Of a stretch of 64,000 nucleotides of DNA, positions 7,756 to 16,536 are shown piece by piece. The position numbers and the translations under genes were made by a program. The stretch is taken from NCBI GenBank assembly GCA_047972995.1, contig JBKEBD010000002.1:1-64000 (forward strand), read 5' to 3'. Under the pieces are notes generated by a model that saw only the letters and a program-made list of their open reading frames with translations, had not been told where the DNA came from and made no database searches. Source of the stretch: JBKEDC01 sp047972995. Its GTDB lineage: Bacteria > Bacteroidota > Bacteroidia > Bacteroidales > Prolixibacteraceae. Numbering within the stretch: position 1 is the first letter of the stretch; each line of letters begins with the position of its first letter.

Positions 7756-9759
7756 CTATCTCTTTCCATTTTGTCCTTTGAACTTATCTTTTTCAAGCTC
7801 ATCTTCATCAATAAGTTCTTTTTCTTTGTTGATGTCGGTAGGTAAAGCCCACGTTTCTTTCACCTCGAAGTTACTACGTAGTTTTAGAATTTTCGGATGA
7901 TACACCACCCGCTCGGGTTGCAAGCCAGTGTCGATATCTCCACAGTCCCACTTGCCATTTTCATTGCTATCGAACACCGCTTTAATGATGAACTTATCGG
8001 GTGAAAGTAGTGGAAATTCAATTTCGCCATCGGCAGTAACGGTTTTGCTACTAATGGGGGACTCCTTCTTATCGCCACTTTTAATTATCTGGAAAAGTGT
8101 GGGAGAAGTAACGTTGCTTACATCGAGTACAATTTTAGCGTAGTAGTCTTCGGCTCTAATGCTTAGTTGTTGTTTGAGAGCATTCGAAGGCATTTCGCTA
8201 ATGCTTACCGCTGCGGCAGAGTCGATATAGAAATTATATTTCTCTTCAAATTTCCACGGATAATTTACATAGTATCGGCACAAATTGAGCGAATCGGCGG
8301 TAAATTCAAAATCTAATGGTGTTTCAATGGTGTCATTCTCTACCTTGCACAAGTGAATCATGCTGTAATCGAGAGCCTTTACGGGTTCTGCCGATACCAC
8401 AGTTAGTTTTTTGAATATATCGAAATCTTTTCCTGCATTCGAATTGAATGAGAAGTGGGGAACTTCCTCTACCTCTTCTTCTTCGTCCTTGGCCTTTACC
8501 TTCTTCTTTTTCTTGTTAGCATCAGGGTCGGTGTAAGTTAGGTTGATTGTATCGGTTTGCATATAGGGGATTCTTAAGCTATCGTCGAGCATGGTGTAGG
8601 TTAATGCAAAGCCTAGCGTATCCATATTTGCCAAAGCGGTGTCGGTAATCCACACGAAAAGCGAATCGCGATTTAGCGAATATTCCACCAAACTCCAATC
8701 CTTAACAGAGTCTATTTTCGGCTTCACCAATTCAATGCGGAAAGAATCGCTCAAACTATCTTCAAAATAAAACGAACATAGATTTTTGCGTTTTCGCTCT
8801 TCGGTGTTGAGATACTGATCGAATTCTTCCTCGGCATAAAGCATAAGGAAGTAAGGCTGCATTAAATGATGCTTGTGCTCATGCTGATGTTCTATTTCTC
8901 TTTGGGTAATTAGTTTTGCCACCGTGTCGGGAAGGGTTTCAAATAGGGCTGCTTCTTGGACCGAATCGGCAATTCCTGCCAAGAGCGAATCGATGTCGAT
9001 TGAATCGGGAAGAAGTGCTTTGATTGATTCATCGAATAATTCGTGTTTGTCGTGGTGTGCATCGTCCATTACGGTGGGGGCAATGAGCGTGTCGATAAAG
9101 CCGATGAGTTCTTCGGTTGAGTTGTAGGTCAAGCTGTTATCGAGGTCTTGCACGGCATACAGTCTATATTTTCCTTCTTTAATGTTTGAAATCATGAAGA
9201 AACCCTCTTCATTAGACATTCCCACATAATTGGGGATACTATCTCTGAAATAATGCAAGCTGTCGATAGCATAAAGACTAATGAGCACGTCTTCCATTGG
9301 CTCCATGGTTTGAGCCATTCGCACATATCCGCCCACCATGAGGCTATCGAGTTCATTGCCTGTGCTGAATGCCACTCGGAAATCTTCCATCGGGTTGCCT
9401 TCGTTATTGTCTTTAATCGAGTTTCTAAAGTCGATAGCATAGGTCATATTTTCTTGAAGCTGCTCTTTAAAATCGATTGTGATTGTTTTAGCACGCATTT
9501 TCACATCGGCCTTTTTCTTAATGGGTGGCGAAACGAGCATTTTAGTTGGCACGTCGGAAGAAACCACAAATTCGTCGAAAGTCATGGTTACCACTTGCTT
9601 GTCGAAATTTGTTTGGTTGGGCGATGGGTCGATGCGAAGCACTACGGGTGGAATACTATCTTTATCGCCACCTGTGGGCATACCAATATTGGCACATGAG
9701 GTTTGAAAAATCATGTAGCCAAAACAGGCTGCCATCAGGATATATATGAACTTCTTCAT
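7756..9759 (-). CDS. Lipoprotein with N-terminal bacterial Ig-like (SbsA-type) domain
   Basis: A 667-residue lipoprotein: the signal peptide ends FQTSC with Cys22, followed by ANIGMPTGGDKDSIPPVV, a pattern common to a widespread Bacteroidota family with an SbsA-like Ig domain (roughly residues 35-130, with VVTMTFDEFV and SPPIKKKADVKMRAKTI). The middle holds an acidic Lys/Glu stretch (KKKKKVKAKDEEEEVEEV) and a His-rich patch (HDKHE, HEHKHH) that might bind metal. The C-terminus has FDSNENGKWDCGDIDTG, a calcium-loop-like motif often preceding the end of this family. It probably sits in the outer membrane. Function is not known to me. Confidence 0.85.
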   Translation of the reverse strand: MKKFIYILMAACFGYMIFQTSCANIGMPTGGDKDSIPPVVLRIDPSPNQTNFDKQVVTMTFDEFVVSSDVPTKMLVSPPIKKKADVKMRAKTITIDFKEQLQENMTYAIDFRNSIKDNNEGNPMEDFRVAFSTGNELDSLMVGGYVRMAQTMEPMEDVLISLYAIDSLHYFRDSIPNYVGMSNEEGFFMISNIKEGKYRLYAVQDLDNSLTYNSTEELIGFIDTLIAPTVMDDAHHDKHELFDESIKALLPDSIDIDSLLAGIADSVQEAALFETLPDTVAKLITQREIEHQHEHKHHLMQPYFLMLYAEEEFDQYLNTEERKRKNLCSFYFEDSLSDSFRIELVKPKIDSVKDWSLVEYSLNRDSLFVWITDTALANMDTLGFALTYTMLDDSLRIPYMQTDTINLTYTDPDANKKKKKVKAKDEEEEVEEVPHFSFNSNAGKDFDIFKKLTVVSAEPVKALDYSMIHLCKVENDTIETPLDFEFTADSLNLCRYYVNYPWKFEEKYNFYIDSAAAVSISEMPSNALKQQLSIRAEDYYAKIVLDVSNVTSPTLFQIIKSGDKKESPISSKTVTADGEIEFPLLSPDKFIIKAVFDSNENGKWDCGDIDTGLQPERVVYHPKILKLRSNFEVKETWALPTDINKEKELIDEDELEKDKFKGQNGKR

Positions 9760-10114
9760 GGGTAGTCTTGAAAATATAAATTCGAATTTGGTTCTGTTGT
9801 TTTCCTTTTGTTTTAGAAAATGTCAATCGATGACACAAAAATAATAAAAACAGACGGTTGGACAATATAAACGCAAACGAACCGCAGAAATGCGAAACAA
9901 GGTCGTTTTGTTGATATGTTAGGCAAACTAAGCTCGGGGACAAAAAACTTTGTGTTCAGTTTCATGAAATTCAATCCAAGTACAAATTACCGCTGTGTCA
10001 GCTTCCATTAAAACCCGAAATATCTACATCAAGAAGCGTAATAATGGCACTGAATTGGAAGAAACCGAACAAGTGGAACTGGGTGCGTAAAGGAAGGGAA
10101 ATAATTAAATCAAT
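9760..10114. other. Intergenic region without a supported gene
   Basis: No complete gene is seen. Several short open frames occur, for example a plus-strand frame from about 9965 to the stop at 10125 rich in Lys/Trp (MALNWKKPNKWNWVRKGRE), which could be a decayed gene end, but I could not recognise it. The region would contain the promoter of the Ig-like lipoprotein gene. Confidence 0.4.
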
Positions 10115-10161
10115 AGCTGTGGGCTAACGCTCGGCAAAAAGCGAGCAGCCAGCCCACGGCT
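10115..10161 (-). terminator. Hairpin after glmS
   Basis: AGCTGTGGGCT at 10115 pairs with AGCCCACGGCT ending at 10161, and an inner CGCTCG/CGAGC stem extends the hairpin. It starts about 10 nt past the glmS stop on the minus strand; the T-tail is weak. Confidence 0.6.
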
Positions 10162-10170
10162 TATTTTGTT

Positions 10171-12015
10171 TTACTCCACTGTCACCGATTTGGCTAGGTT
10201 ACGAGGCTGATCAACATCGCAACCACGCAGTAAAGCAATATAATAAGAGAACAACTGAAGCGGAATGACCGTAAGCAATGCTGCCACTGCAGGGTGCGAT
10301 TCTGGCACTTCAAATAAATCATCGGCTAATCCACGCAGCGTATTGTCGCCTTCTGCCACCACCGCAATGATGTTTCCTTTGCGTGCTTTCACCTCTTGAA
10401 TGTTGCTGATTACCTTCTCATAATAATCATCTTTTGCCGAAACTACCACCACAGGCAGGTTGTCATCTACCAAAGCAATTGGTCCGTGCTTCATTTCGCC
10501 AGCAGCATATCCTTCGGCATGAATGTACGAGATTTCTTTCAGTTTCAATGCGCCTTCAAGTGCTACGGGGAACAAGTAACCTCTGCCTAAATAGAGCGCA
10601 TCTTGTGCATCTTTATATTTCTCTGCTACCTCTTTAATGTGAGGGTGCTTCAACAACACGTTTTCAATTTTTTCTGGAATGGCAAGCATTTCCTCTATGA
10701 ACATTTCATATGTAGCTTGGTCGATTGTGCCCCGTTCTTTCGCCAATTTAAAGGCAAACAAGGTGAGCACGGTTACCTGTGCTGTAAATGCTTTGGTTGA
10801 TGCTACTCCAATTTCGGTGCCCGCATGGGTATAAACTCCGGCATCAGTAATACGCGCAATGCTTGAACCTACCACGTTGCACACTCCCAAGATAAGCGCA
10901 CCGTTTTCTTTTGCCATTTTAAGTGCCGCTAGCGTATCGGCAGTTTCGCCACTTTGGCTGATTGCCATCACCACATCGCCCGGATTAATTACAGGCTTAC
11001 GATAACGGAATTCTGAAGCATATTCTACTTCCACCGGTATGCGTGCATATTCCTCAATAAGGTATTCTGCCACCAATGCTGCGTGCCAACTTGTGCCGCA
11101 ACCAATGATGATGATGCGGTTAGCCTTAATGATTTGTGGCATCACATCGATTAATCCGCCTAAAATAATATCGTTCTGACGCTCGCGAATGCGTCCACGG
11201 TAAGTATCTCGAATCGTTTTGGGTTGTTCAAAGATTTCTTTGAGCATATAATAGTCGAAGTCACCTTTCTCTAGGTCGCCAATCTGCAAATCAACAGCCG
11301 TTACTTTAGCATCGACGGGGGCATTATCTACCGTTTTCAAGGTAAGACTGTTGTGCTCAATTACCGCCACATCGCCATCATTCATGTAAATTACATTCTT
11401 GGTGTATTCTACAATCGGACTAGCATCGGATGCCATGAAATATTCGCCTTGCCCCACACCAATTACAAGCGGACTGCCCATGCGTGCAGCAATGGCTCGC
11501 CCTGTTTCGTGTTTGCTCAACACCACAATGCCATAAGCTCCCACCACTTTTTTCAATGCTAGTCGCACAGCTTCTTCCATGCTGCCCACTTGCTTTTCGC
11601 GGTAAATATATTCAATGAGATTCACCAGCACCTCGGTGTCGGTTTCACTTTGGAAGGTATAGCCCAACTTCATTAAGTCGGCTTTAATTTCAGCATAGTT
11701 TTCAATGATGCCATTGTGCACCATCACAAAATCGCCATGCATTGATGTGTGTGGGTGAGCATTTTCATCGTTAGGCTCACCATGCGTAGCCCATCGGGTG
11801 TGCCCAATACCAATTGAACCTGTAATATCTTGTTCGGCGCAGAAATCTTCCAACTCCTTCACCTTACCTTTCTTCTTATATTGTTTAATTTCGGCACTCT
11901 CTGTTTGCAAGGCAATACCTGCCGAGTCGTAGCCCCTATATTCTAAACGTTGAAGACCTTTGATAAGTATCTGATAGGCATTCTTGTTACCTAAGTATCC
12001 TACAATTCCGCACAT
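10171..12015 (-). CDS. glmS: Glutamine-fructose-6-phosphate aminotransferase (isomerising)
   Basis: First step of UDP-GlcNAc synthesis: fructose-6-phosphate plus glutamine gives glucosamine-6-phosphate. The 614 residues are full length. The glutaminase domain starts with the catalytic Cys2 (MCGIVGYLGNKNAYQIL) and includes RGYDSAGIAL, GHTRWATHGEP and HNGIIENY. Two SIS domains follow, with GCGTSWHAALVAEYLIE and SQSGETADTLAALK, and the C-terminal DQPRNLAKSVTVE tail typical of GlmS. It feeds both peptidoglycan and lipopolysaccharide synthesis. No glmS ribozyme-like leader was noticed. Confidence 0.98.
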   Translation of the reverse strand: MCGIVGYLGNKNAYQILIKGLQRLEYRGYDSAGIALQTESAEIKQYKKKGKVKELEDFCAEQDITGSIGIGHTRWATHGEPNDENAHPHTSMHGDFVMVHNGIIENYAEIKADLMKLGYTFQSETDTEVLVNLIEYIYREKQVGSMEEAVRLALKKVVGAYGIVVLSKHETGRAIAARMGSPLVIGVGQGEYFMASDASPIVEYTKNVIYMNDGDVAVIEHNSLTLKTVDNAPVDAKVTAVDLQIGDLEKGDFDYYMLKEIFEQPKTIRDTYRGRIRERQNDIILGGLIDVMPQIIKANRIIIIGCGTSWHAALVAEYLIEEYARIPVEVEYASEFRYRKPVINPGDVVMAISQSGETADTLAALKMAKENGALILGVCNVVGSSIARITDAGVYTHAGTEIGVASTKAFTAQVTVLTLFAFKLAKERGTIDQATYEMFIEEMLAIPEKIENVLLKHPHIKEVAEKYKDAQDALYLGRGYLFPVALEGALKLKEISYIHAEGYAAGEMKHGPIALVDDNLPVVVVSAKDDYYEKVISNIQEVKARKGNIIAVVAEGDNTLRGLADDLFEVPESHPAVAALLTVIPLQLFSYYIALLRGCDVDQPRNLAKSVTVE

Positions 12016-12090
12016 AGTTAATTTTAAAATAAAGATTATCAGACAAAAGTAATAAAATCGTAGAAATTAAAGACTTTTTAGAGGCTACCT

Positions 12091-12804
12091 CTACATCTTT
12101 TCATATGTCATGATGTATCCGCTCACCTTTCCAAAAGTCATTTCCAGCTCAATAATTACCGGAATTCGATCGGCATCGGCTGTAATGTATAGTTTTAGTG
12201 CATCACTCCCCGTTACGAGCTTACTATCGTCGATAACTGGAGCAATTACAAAACATTCTTTCGTTCCAATCTTGGTGTTAATTGTTTTTCGCCCCTCAAA
12301 GGTAGATACCATTTGAAAGTGTTTATCGGCATGATAAATGGCGTGGGTGAATTGCTCGCCCACTTGCAGGGTGTCGAAGAAATCTTGATGGCGTATCATG
12401 GCATAAAGCGACAGCGCATCAATCAATCCAGAAGGCACAGCTCGGCAGCCCGATTTTGTGCTACAAATAGAATCACCTGCAGAATAAAACGTTGTTTCAT
12501 TGTAGAACCGATAGCGGTTTTCGCTCGCATTTCGAGTGTGAAAATAAGGCGTAATATTTTCGCCATCCAAAATGCTTTCATAAATATCGTTCACATTATA
12601 AATAAGCTTGGTCATGCCTGTGGAATAGCCTCGCACATAGTAATGCGTAAGCTCTTTCCCTTGATAAAGCGTGTCGCTAACAATAAGCTCTGCTTCTCCG
12701 CCCTTCACAAAGGCAAACTTTGCGCCATAGGTTATCTTCTCGCGCACCTGAGCCGTTGCAAGCTGACTACATAGCATTAACGTGATTAGTAAGGAGTATC
12801 GCAT
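12091..12804 (-). CDS. DUF3108-family periplasmic/outer-membrane protein
   Basis: A 237-residue exported protein with signal peptide MRYSLLITLMLCSQLATAQ. The body (KITYGAKFAFVKGGEAELIV, then GYSTGMTKLIYNVNDIYES, with PYFHTRNASEN and LYAMIRHQDF) fits the DUF3108 family, whose members are secreted beta-rich proteins of unknown role. The frame is open 19 codons upstream, but that peptide lacks a signal sequence and would overlap tsaB; the ATG at 12804 begins 16 bp after the tsaB stop. It probably forms an operon with tsaB. No catalytic motif is visible. Confidence 0.75.
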   Translation of the reverse strand: MRYSLLITLMLCSQLATAQVREKITYGAKFAFVKGGEAELIVSDTLYQGKELTHYYVRGYSTGMTKLIYNVNDIYESILDGENITPYFHTRNASENRYRFYNETTFYSAGDSICSTKSGCRAVPSGLIDALSLYAMIRHQDFFDTLQVGEQFTHAIYHADKHFQMVSTFEGRKTINTKIGTKECFVIAPVIDDSKLVTGSDALKLYITADADRIPVIIELEMTFGKVSGYIMTYEKM

Positions 12805-12820
12805 GGCGTGAAAGTTTAGT

Positions 12821-13534
12821 TTACAATCGCTCAAGCACCGATTTCTTAGGAGTGCCTGCAATGAAATCTTTCAAATAGAAAGGCTCAAAATAGGCTACAT
12901 CTGCAAATTGTGCTTTCCGATAGGCATCAAATGCTAATCTGCACATATCGTTGGCATGACAATGTACATCGGCAACGTAGCGCACCTTAGGGTGTTTTAG
13001 AACGTCTACACATTTGGCTGCTCCATTGCCAAAAATAACAATCTCTCGATCGGGATATTCAGCCCCAAAGCTATCTTCATCAATAACCTTTGCTTCCACT
13101 TCTCCAATAGCTTCACATTTGCTGTTGAAACTTGCCGTGTAAACTTCCATTCTTCGGGCATCCATTAAGGCTATGAAAACTGCGGTTTCTTTATCTTCAA
13201 TCGTTTCGCAATTGCGCTGCAAGGCTTGTTCGCAAAGGGTTTGCAAAGGGTTAATAACTAATAATGGAATTTGTTGTGCATAGCACATTCCCTTGGCGTG
13301 AGAAGTGCCAATGCGAAGCCCTGTGTATGAACCAGGTCCCTCACTTACAGCCACAGCTGCCAATTGCGAGGCACTAATGTCGTTGTCTTGAAATAGCTGA
13401 TCGATGAACACACCAATGAGTTTTGCATGATTTTGACCATTGAAATTAGCTTTGCTGTCCACCAATTTCCCTTCTTTTGCTAACGAAACACTGCAAACCG
13501 AAGTGGAACTTTCTATGTGTAAAATATAAGTCAT
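12821..13534 (-). CDS. tsaB: tRNA threonylcarbamoyladenosine biosynthesis protein TsaB
   Basis: Non-catalytic ASKHA-fold partner of TsaD in making the t6A37 modification of ANN-decoding tRNAs. Visible signatures: N-terminal ILHIESSTSVCSVSLAKEG (phosphate-1-like loop), HAKLIGVFIDQLF, and VSEGPGSYTGLRIGTSHAKG, the family hallmark. The 237-residue length is normal. It begins MTYILHIE at 13534. The short distance to the DUF3108 gene suggests cotranscription. Confidence 0.95.
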   Translation of the reverse strand: MTYILHIESSTSVCSVSLAKEGKLVDSKANFNGQNHAKLIGVFIDQLFQDNDISASQLAAVAVSEGPGSYTGLRIGTSHAKGMCYAQQIPLLVINPLQTLCEQALQRNCETIEDKETAVFIALMDARRMEVYTASFNSKCEAIGEVEAKVIDEDSFGAEYPDREIVIFGNGAAKCVDVLKHPKVRYVADVHCHANDMCRLAFDAYRKAQFADVAYFEPFYLKDFIAGTPKKSVLERL

Positions 13535-13621
13535 GATGTATGTTCTAAGTTCTATGCGGTAAAAGTAGTAAAATTATTTTATCTGCGGTTAGCTGAAAAA
13601 ACGGCGTAAAAAGACTGAAAA

Positions 13622-13654
13622 TAAAAAAGGCACACTGCAAGCAGCATACCCTTT
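13622..13654 (-). terminator. nrdJ terminator
   Basis: On the minus strand a 13-pair stem (AAGGGTATGCTGC, TT, then GCAGTGTGCCTTT) with several G-U pairs leads into a T-rich tail, about 25 nt past the nrdJ stop. Confidence 0.75.
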
Positions 13655-13679
13655 CAAAAATTAGAATTATGTAGGATGG

Positions 13680-16253
13680 TTATCCACATTTTGAAGACCC
13701 ACAGCTCTTGCAGGTCAAGCAACCTTCTTGATATATAAGGTCTGCCGACCCACATTCTTCGCAAGTTGCACCAGCAGCAGAAGTGCCATCTGGAATGTAT
13801 TTTTTCAGCGCACGAGCTACACCCGATTTCCAACTGTTAATAGTTTCATTATCGAGTTGCATGGAGCTCACCACATCTACTACCTTTTCAATCGACATAC
13901 CATAACGCAAAATGCCCGAAATGAGTTTTGCATAGTTCCAATAGGCAGGGTTAAACTTATGCGACAAACCTTCAATAGTGGTTTTATAGCCTCGCTTGTT
14001 GGTAAACTGGAAATCATAGCGCGAATGACCATGCTCATCAATGGTGTTAATGATTTTACCCTCGGTGATCGTGCGTGGCAACATGATTCCTTCATCTTCA
14101 TCTTGCAAACCAGTGAAGATTTCGTAAGGACGACCATCAATCAGCCCAATGAACGCCACCCATTTTTCTTTGTTGTTTTGAAACCTTACCACATCGGCAA
14201 GCAACTCTTTGGGTCGAGTAGTTGGGAAAACCGTTACTGCTTTTTCCTCTGGTTTTTCTTCTTTCTTATTTGAAATGAGTACTCCCGAGCGAGAACCATC
14301 GCGGTAAACTGTTACCCCTTTACAGCCCGATTTCCAAGCTTCAAAGTAAAGCTTATCCACCAACTCTTCATCTACATTGGCAGGCAAGTTAATGGTTACC
14401 GAAATAGAATGGTCAACCCATTTCTGAATACGCCCTTGCATACGCACTTTGTTCAACCAATCTACATCGTTTGAAGTAGCCCCATGATAAGGCGAGCGTG
14501 CCACTAGCTCATCGAGTTCCTCTTGCGAGCAATTACGCGTAGTGTCGATGCCATTCACTTGCATCCAAGTCAGAAATTTATGGTGGAATACGGTGTATTC
14601 TTCCCAGCTATCGCCCACTTCATCTATAAAATCTACACGCACATCTTTATCGTTAGGATTCACCTTACGACGACGTTTATACACTGGCATAAACACCGGC
14701 TCAATGCCCGAAGTCGTTTGAGTCATCAAGCTAGTTGTGCCCGTAGGTGCAATGGTAAGCAAGGCTATATTTCGTCGTCCATATTGACACATATCTTTCA
14801 CCAATTGCTCATCCTCAGCTTTCAATCGCTGAATCATCGGGTTGTTGACCTCTCGCTGACTGTCGTATATCGTAAAGGCACCGCGTTCTTTCGCCATTTC
14901 CACCGATGAACGGTAGGCTGCAAGTGCCAATGTTTTATGTATTTTCACACTAAAATCGGTAGCTTCCTCTTGTCCATAGCAGAAACCTAAGGCAGCAAGC
15001 ATATCGCCCTCAGCAGTAATACCCACCCCTGTTCGGCGACCTTCTTTCGCTTTAGTGCGAATATTCACCCAAAGGCTTCTTTCGGTAAGTTTCACCTCTG
15101 CATTTTCGGGGTCTTCATCAATCTTAGCAATGATTGCATCAATCTTTTCAAGCTCTAAATCGATGATATCGTCCATAATGCGCTGTGCATATCCCACGTG
15201 CTCTATAAATAGTTCGAAGTTGAATTTAGCTTTCGCAGTAAACGGATTATCTACATACGAATAAAGGTTGATAGCTAGCAATCGGCAGCTATCATAAGGA
15301 CAAAGAGGAATTTCACCGCAAGGGTTAGTTGAAACCGTTTGATAGCCTAAGTCGGCATAACAATCGGGCAATGATTCTTTTATAATTGTATCCCAAAACA
15401 AGATGCCCGGTTCAGCCGATTTCCATGCATTGTGCACAATTTTCTTCCAAATGGCATTGGCATTTGTCTCTTGCATGAACAAAGGATTGGCTGCATTAAT
15501 AGGATATTGCTGCATATAAGGAGTCTGACTCGCTACAGCTTGCATGAAGTCGTCATGAATTTTCACCGACACGTTGGCACCTGTTACCTTGCCACTTTCC
15601 ATTTTAGCATCGATGAATTGTTCCGAATCGGGATGCTTAATAGACACCGAAAGCATTAGAGCTCCACGGCGACCATCTTGCGCCACCTCACGAGTAGAAT
15701 TAGAATATCTCTCCATGAATGGCACAATGCCCGTAGAAGTAAGTGCCGAGTTTTTCACTGGCGATCCTTTAGGGCGAATGTGCGAAAGGTCATGCCCCAC
15801 ACCTCCACGGCGTTTCATGAGCTGCACTTGTTCTTGGTCGATCTTCATGATACCACCGTAAGAATCCGATGCGCCATTATTTCCTACCACGAAGCAATTC
15901 GAAAGAGATGCTATCTGATATTCATTACCAATACCTGTCATTGGTCCACCTTGAGGAACAATATACTTAAAATCTTGAAGCAATCGATAAATTTTCTCCT
16001 CGCTCATGGGATTAACATAAGCCTGCTCTATACGAGAAATTTCTTTTGCCAATCGATGATGCATTTGATCGGGATTGCTTTCAAAGATATTCCCAAACGA
16101 GTCTTTCAAGGCATATTTATTAACCCAAACCCGAGCTGCGAGGTCATCGCCATGGAAAAATTTTAGAGATTCTTGGAAGGCCTCTTCTTGCGAATAGCCA
16201 ACTGTGTGGGACACTTGCTCACCTTCAGATTTTAGTTCATTGGTAGAAGACAT
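13680..16253 (-). CDS. nrdJ: Adenosylcobalamin-dependent (class II) ribonucleotide reductase
   Basis: Reduces ribonucleotides to deoxyribonucleotides using adenosylcobalamin as radical source, so it needs no oxygen. The 857 residues have the alpha-barrel motifs ASLSNCFVVGNN (first redox Cys), RRGGVGHDLSHIRPKGSPV, STREVAQDGRRGALMLSV, STNPCGEIPLCPYDSC (radical-site region) and LLTIAPTGTTSLMTQTTSGIEP. The tail has CEECGSADLIY, GCLTCKSCGSSKCG, a Cys4 zinc ribbon plus a terminal Cys pair suited to re-reducing the active site. Start at 16253 (MSSTNELKSEG). A long RNA hairpin lies in its leader. It links this region to the B12 salvage genes at 28-37 kb. The terminal diphosphate/triphosphate preference is not decided here. 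Confidence 0.96.
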   Translation of the reverse strand: MSSTNELKSEGEQVSHTVGYSQEEAFQESLKFFHGDDLAARVWVNKYALKDSFGNIFESNPDQMHHRLAKEISRIEQAYVNPMSEEKIYRLLQDFKYIVPQGGPMTGIGNEYQIASLSNCFVVGNNGASDSYGGIMKIDQEQVQLMKRRGGVGHDLSHIRPKGSPVKNSALTSTGIVPFMERYSNSTREVAQDGRRGALMLSVSIKHPDSEQFIDAKMESGKVTGANVSVKIHDDFMQAVASQTPYMQQYPINAANPLFMQETNANAIWKKIVHNAWKSAEPGILFWDTIIKESLPDCYADLGYQTVSTNPCGEIPLCPYDSCRLLAINLYSYVDNPFTAKAKFNFELFIEHVGYAQRIMDDIIDLELEKIDAIIAKIDEDPENAEVKLTERSLWVNIRTKAKEGRRTGVGITAEGDMLAALGFCYGQEEATDFSVKIHKTLALAAYRSSVEMAKERGAFTIYDSQREVNNPMIQRLKAEDEQLVKDMCQYGRRNIALLTIAPTGTTSLMTQTTSGIEPVFMPVYKRRRKVNPNDKDVRVDFIDEVGDSWEEYTVFHHKFLTWMQVNGIDTTRNCSQEELDELVARSPYHGATSNDVDWLNKVRMQGRIQKWVDHSISVTINLPANVDEELVDKLYFEAWKSGCKGVTVYRDGSRSGVLISNKKEEKPEEKAVTVFPTTRPKELLADVVRFQNNKEKWVAFIGLIDGRPYEIFTGLQDEDEGIMLPRTITEGKIINTIDEHGHSRYDFQFTNKRGYKTTIEGLSHKFNPAYWNYAKLISGILRYGMSIEKVVDVVSSMQLDNETINSWKSGVARALKKYIPDGTSAAGATCEECGSADLIYQEGCLTCKSCGSSKCG

Positions 16254-16272
16254 ATCTAGCTTGTTGAATGTG

Positions 16273-16313
16273 TGTAATTAATCTGTTTTTTTAGCTATAA
16301 CAGATTAATTACA
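16273..16313. repeat. Perfect 15-bp inverted repeat in the nrdJ leader
   Basis: TGTAATTAATCTGTT (16273-16287) is exactly complementary to AACAGATTAATTACA (16299-16313), with an 11-nt loop. The inner end is 19 nt from the nrdJ ATG side. A -7 box on the minus strand at 16333-16340 puts the hairpin inside the transcribed leader. It could be an RNA structure or a DNA operator for a dimeric repressor. Confidence 0.8.
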
Positions 16314-16332
16314 TACTTAGTTTTTGTGTGCA

Positions 16333-16340
16333 CAAAACTA
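16333..16340 (-). promoter_or_regulatory. Bacteroidota -7 box for nrdJ
   Basis: Minus-strand TAGTTTTG fits TAnnTTTG. Transcription would start near 16328, giving a leader of about 75 nt that contains the perfect hairpin. No cobalamin riboswitch is seen here. Confidence 0.5.
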
Positions 16341-16504
16341 CAACTAAATAATATTCCGAGGAATAGTTTTTATGTTATTTTTCGACAAAAGTTTTCAACA
16401 TAAAGCCACAACTCACTATAAGTCAATATGTATTTAATATAAAACTTAAGAAAAGTTTCCCGTTTTGTGTGTTAATATATCTATATGACGTCTTAAAACT
16501 TACT

Positions 16505-16531
16505 GAACCCTTAGTGTTTTCAAGGGGTTTG
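16505..16531 (-). terminator. Possible terminator after waaA
   Basis: AACCC(T)T and AAGGGGTT arms around a GTGTTTTC-type loop lie directly beyond the waaA stop. The T-tail is interrupted, so this is tentative. Confidence 0.45.
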
Positions 16532-16536
16532 CTCGT

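Noticed and set aside
9253..9749. Several plus-strand ORFs over the Ig-like lipoprotein gene
   Set aside because: Antisense frames of a gene with a clear lipobox and domain; no own signals.
16254..16400. Cobalamin riboswitch upstream of nrdJ
   Set aside because: Expected for a B12-dependent enzyme, but the B12 box and the GGGAAGGC element are absent; only the perfect hairpin is there.
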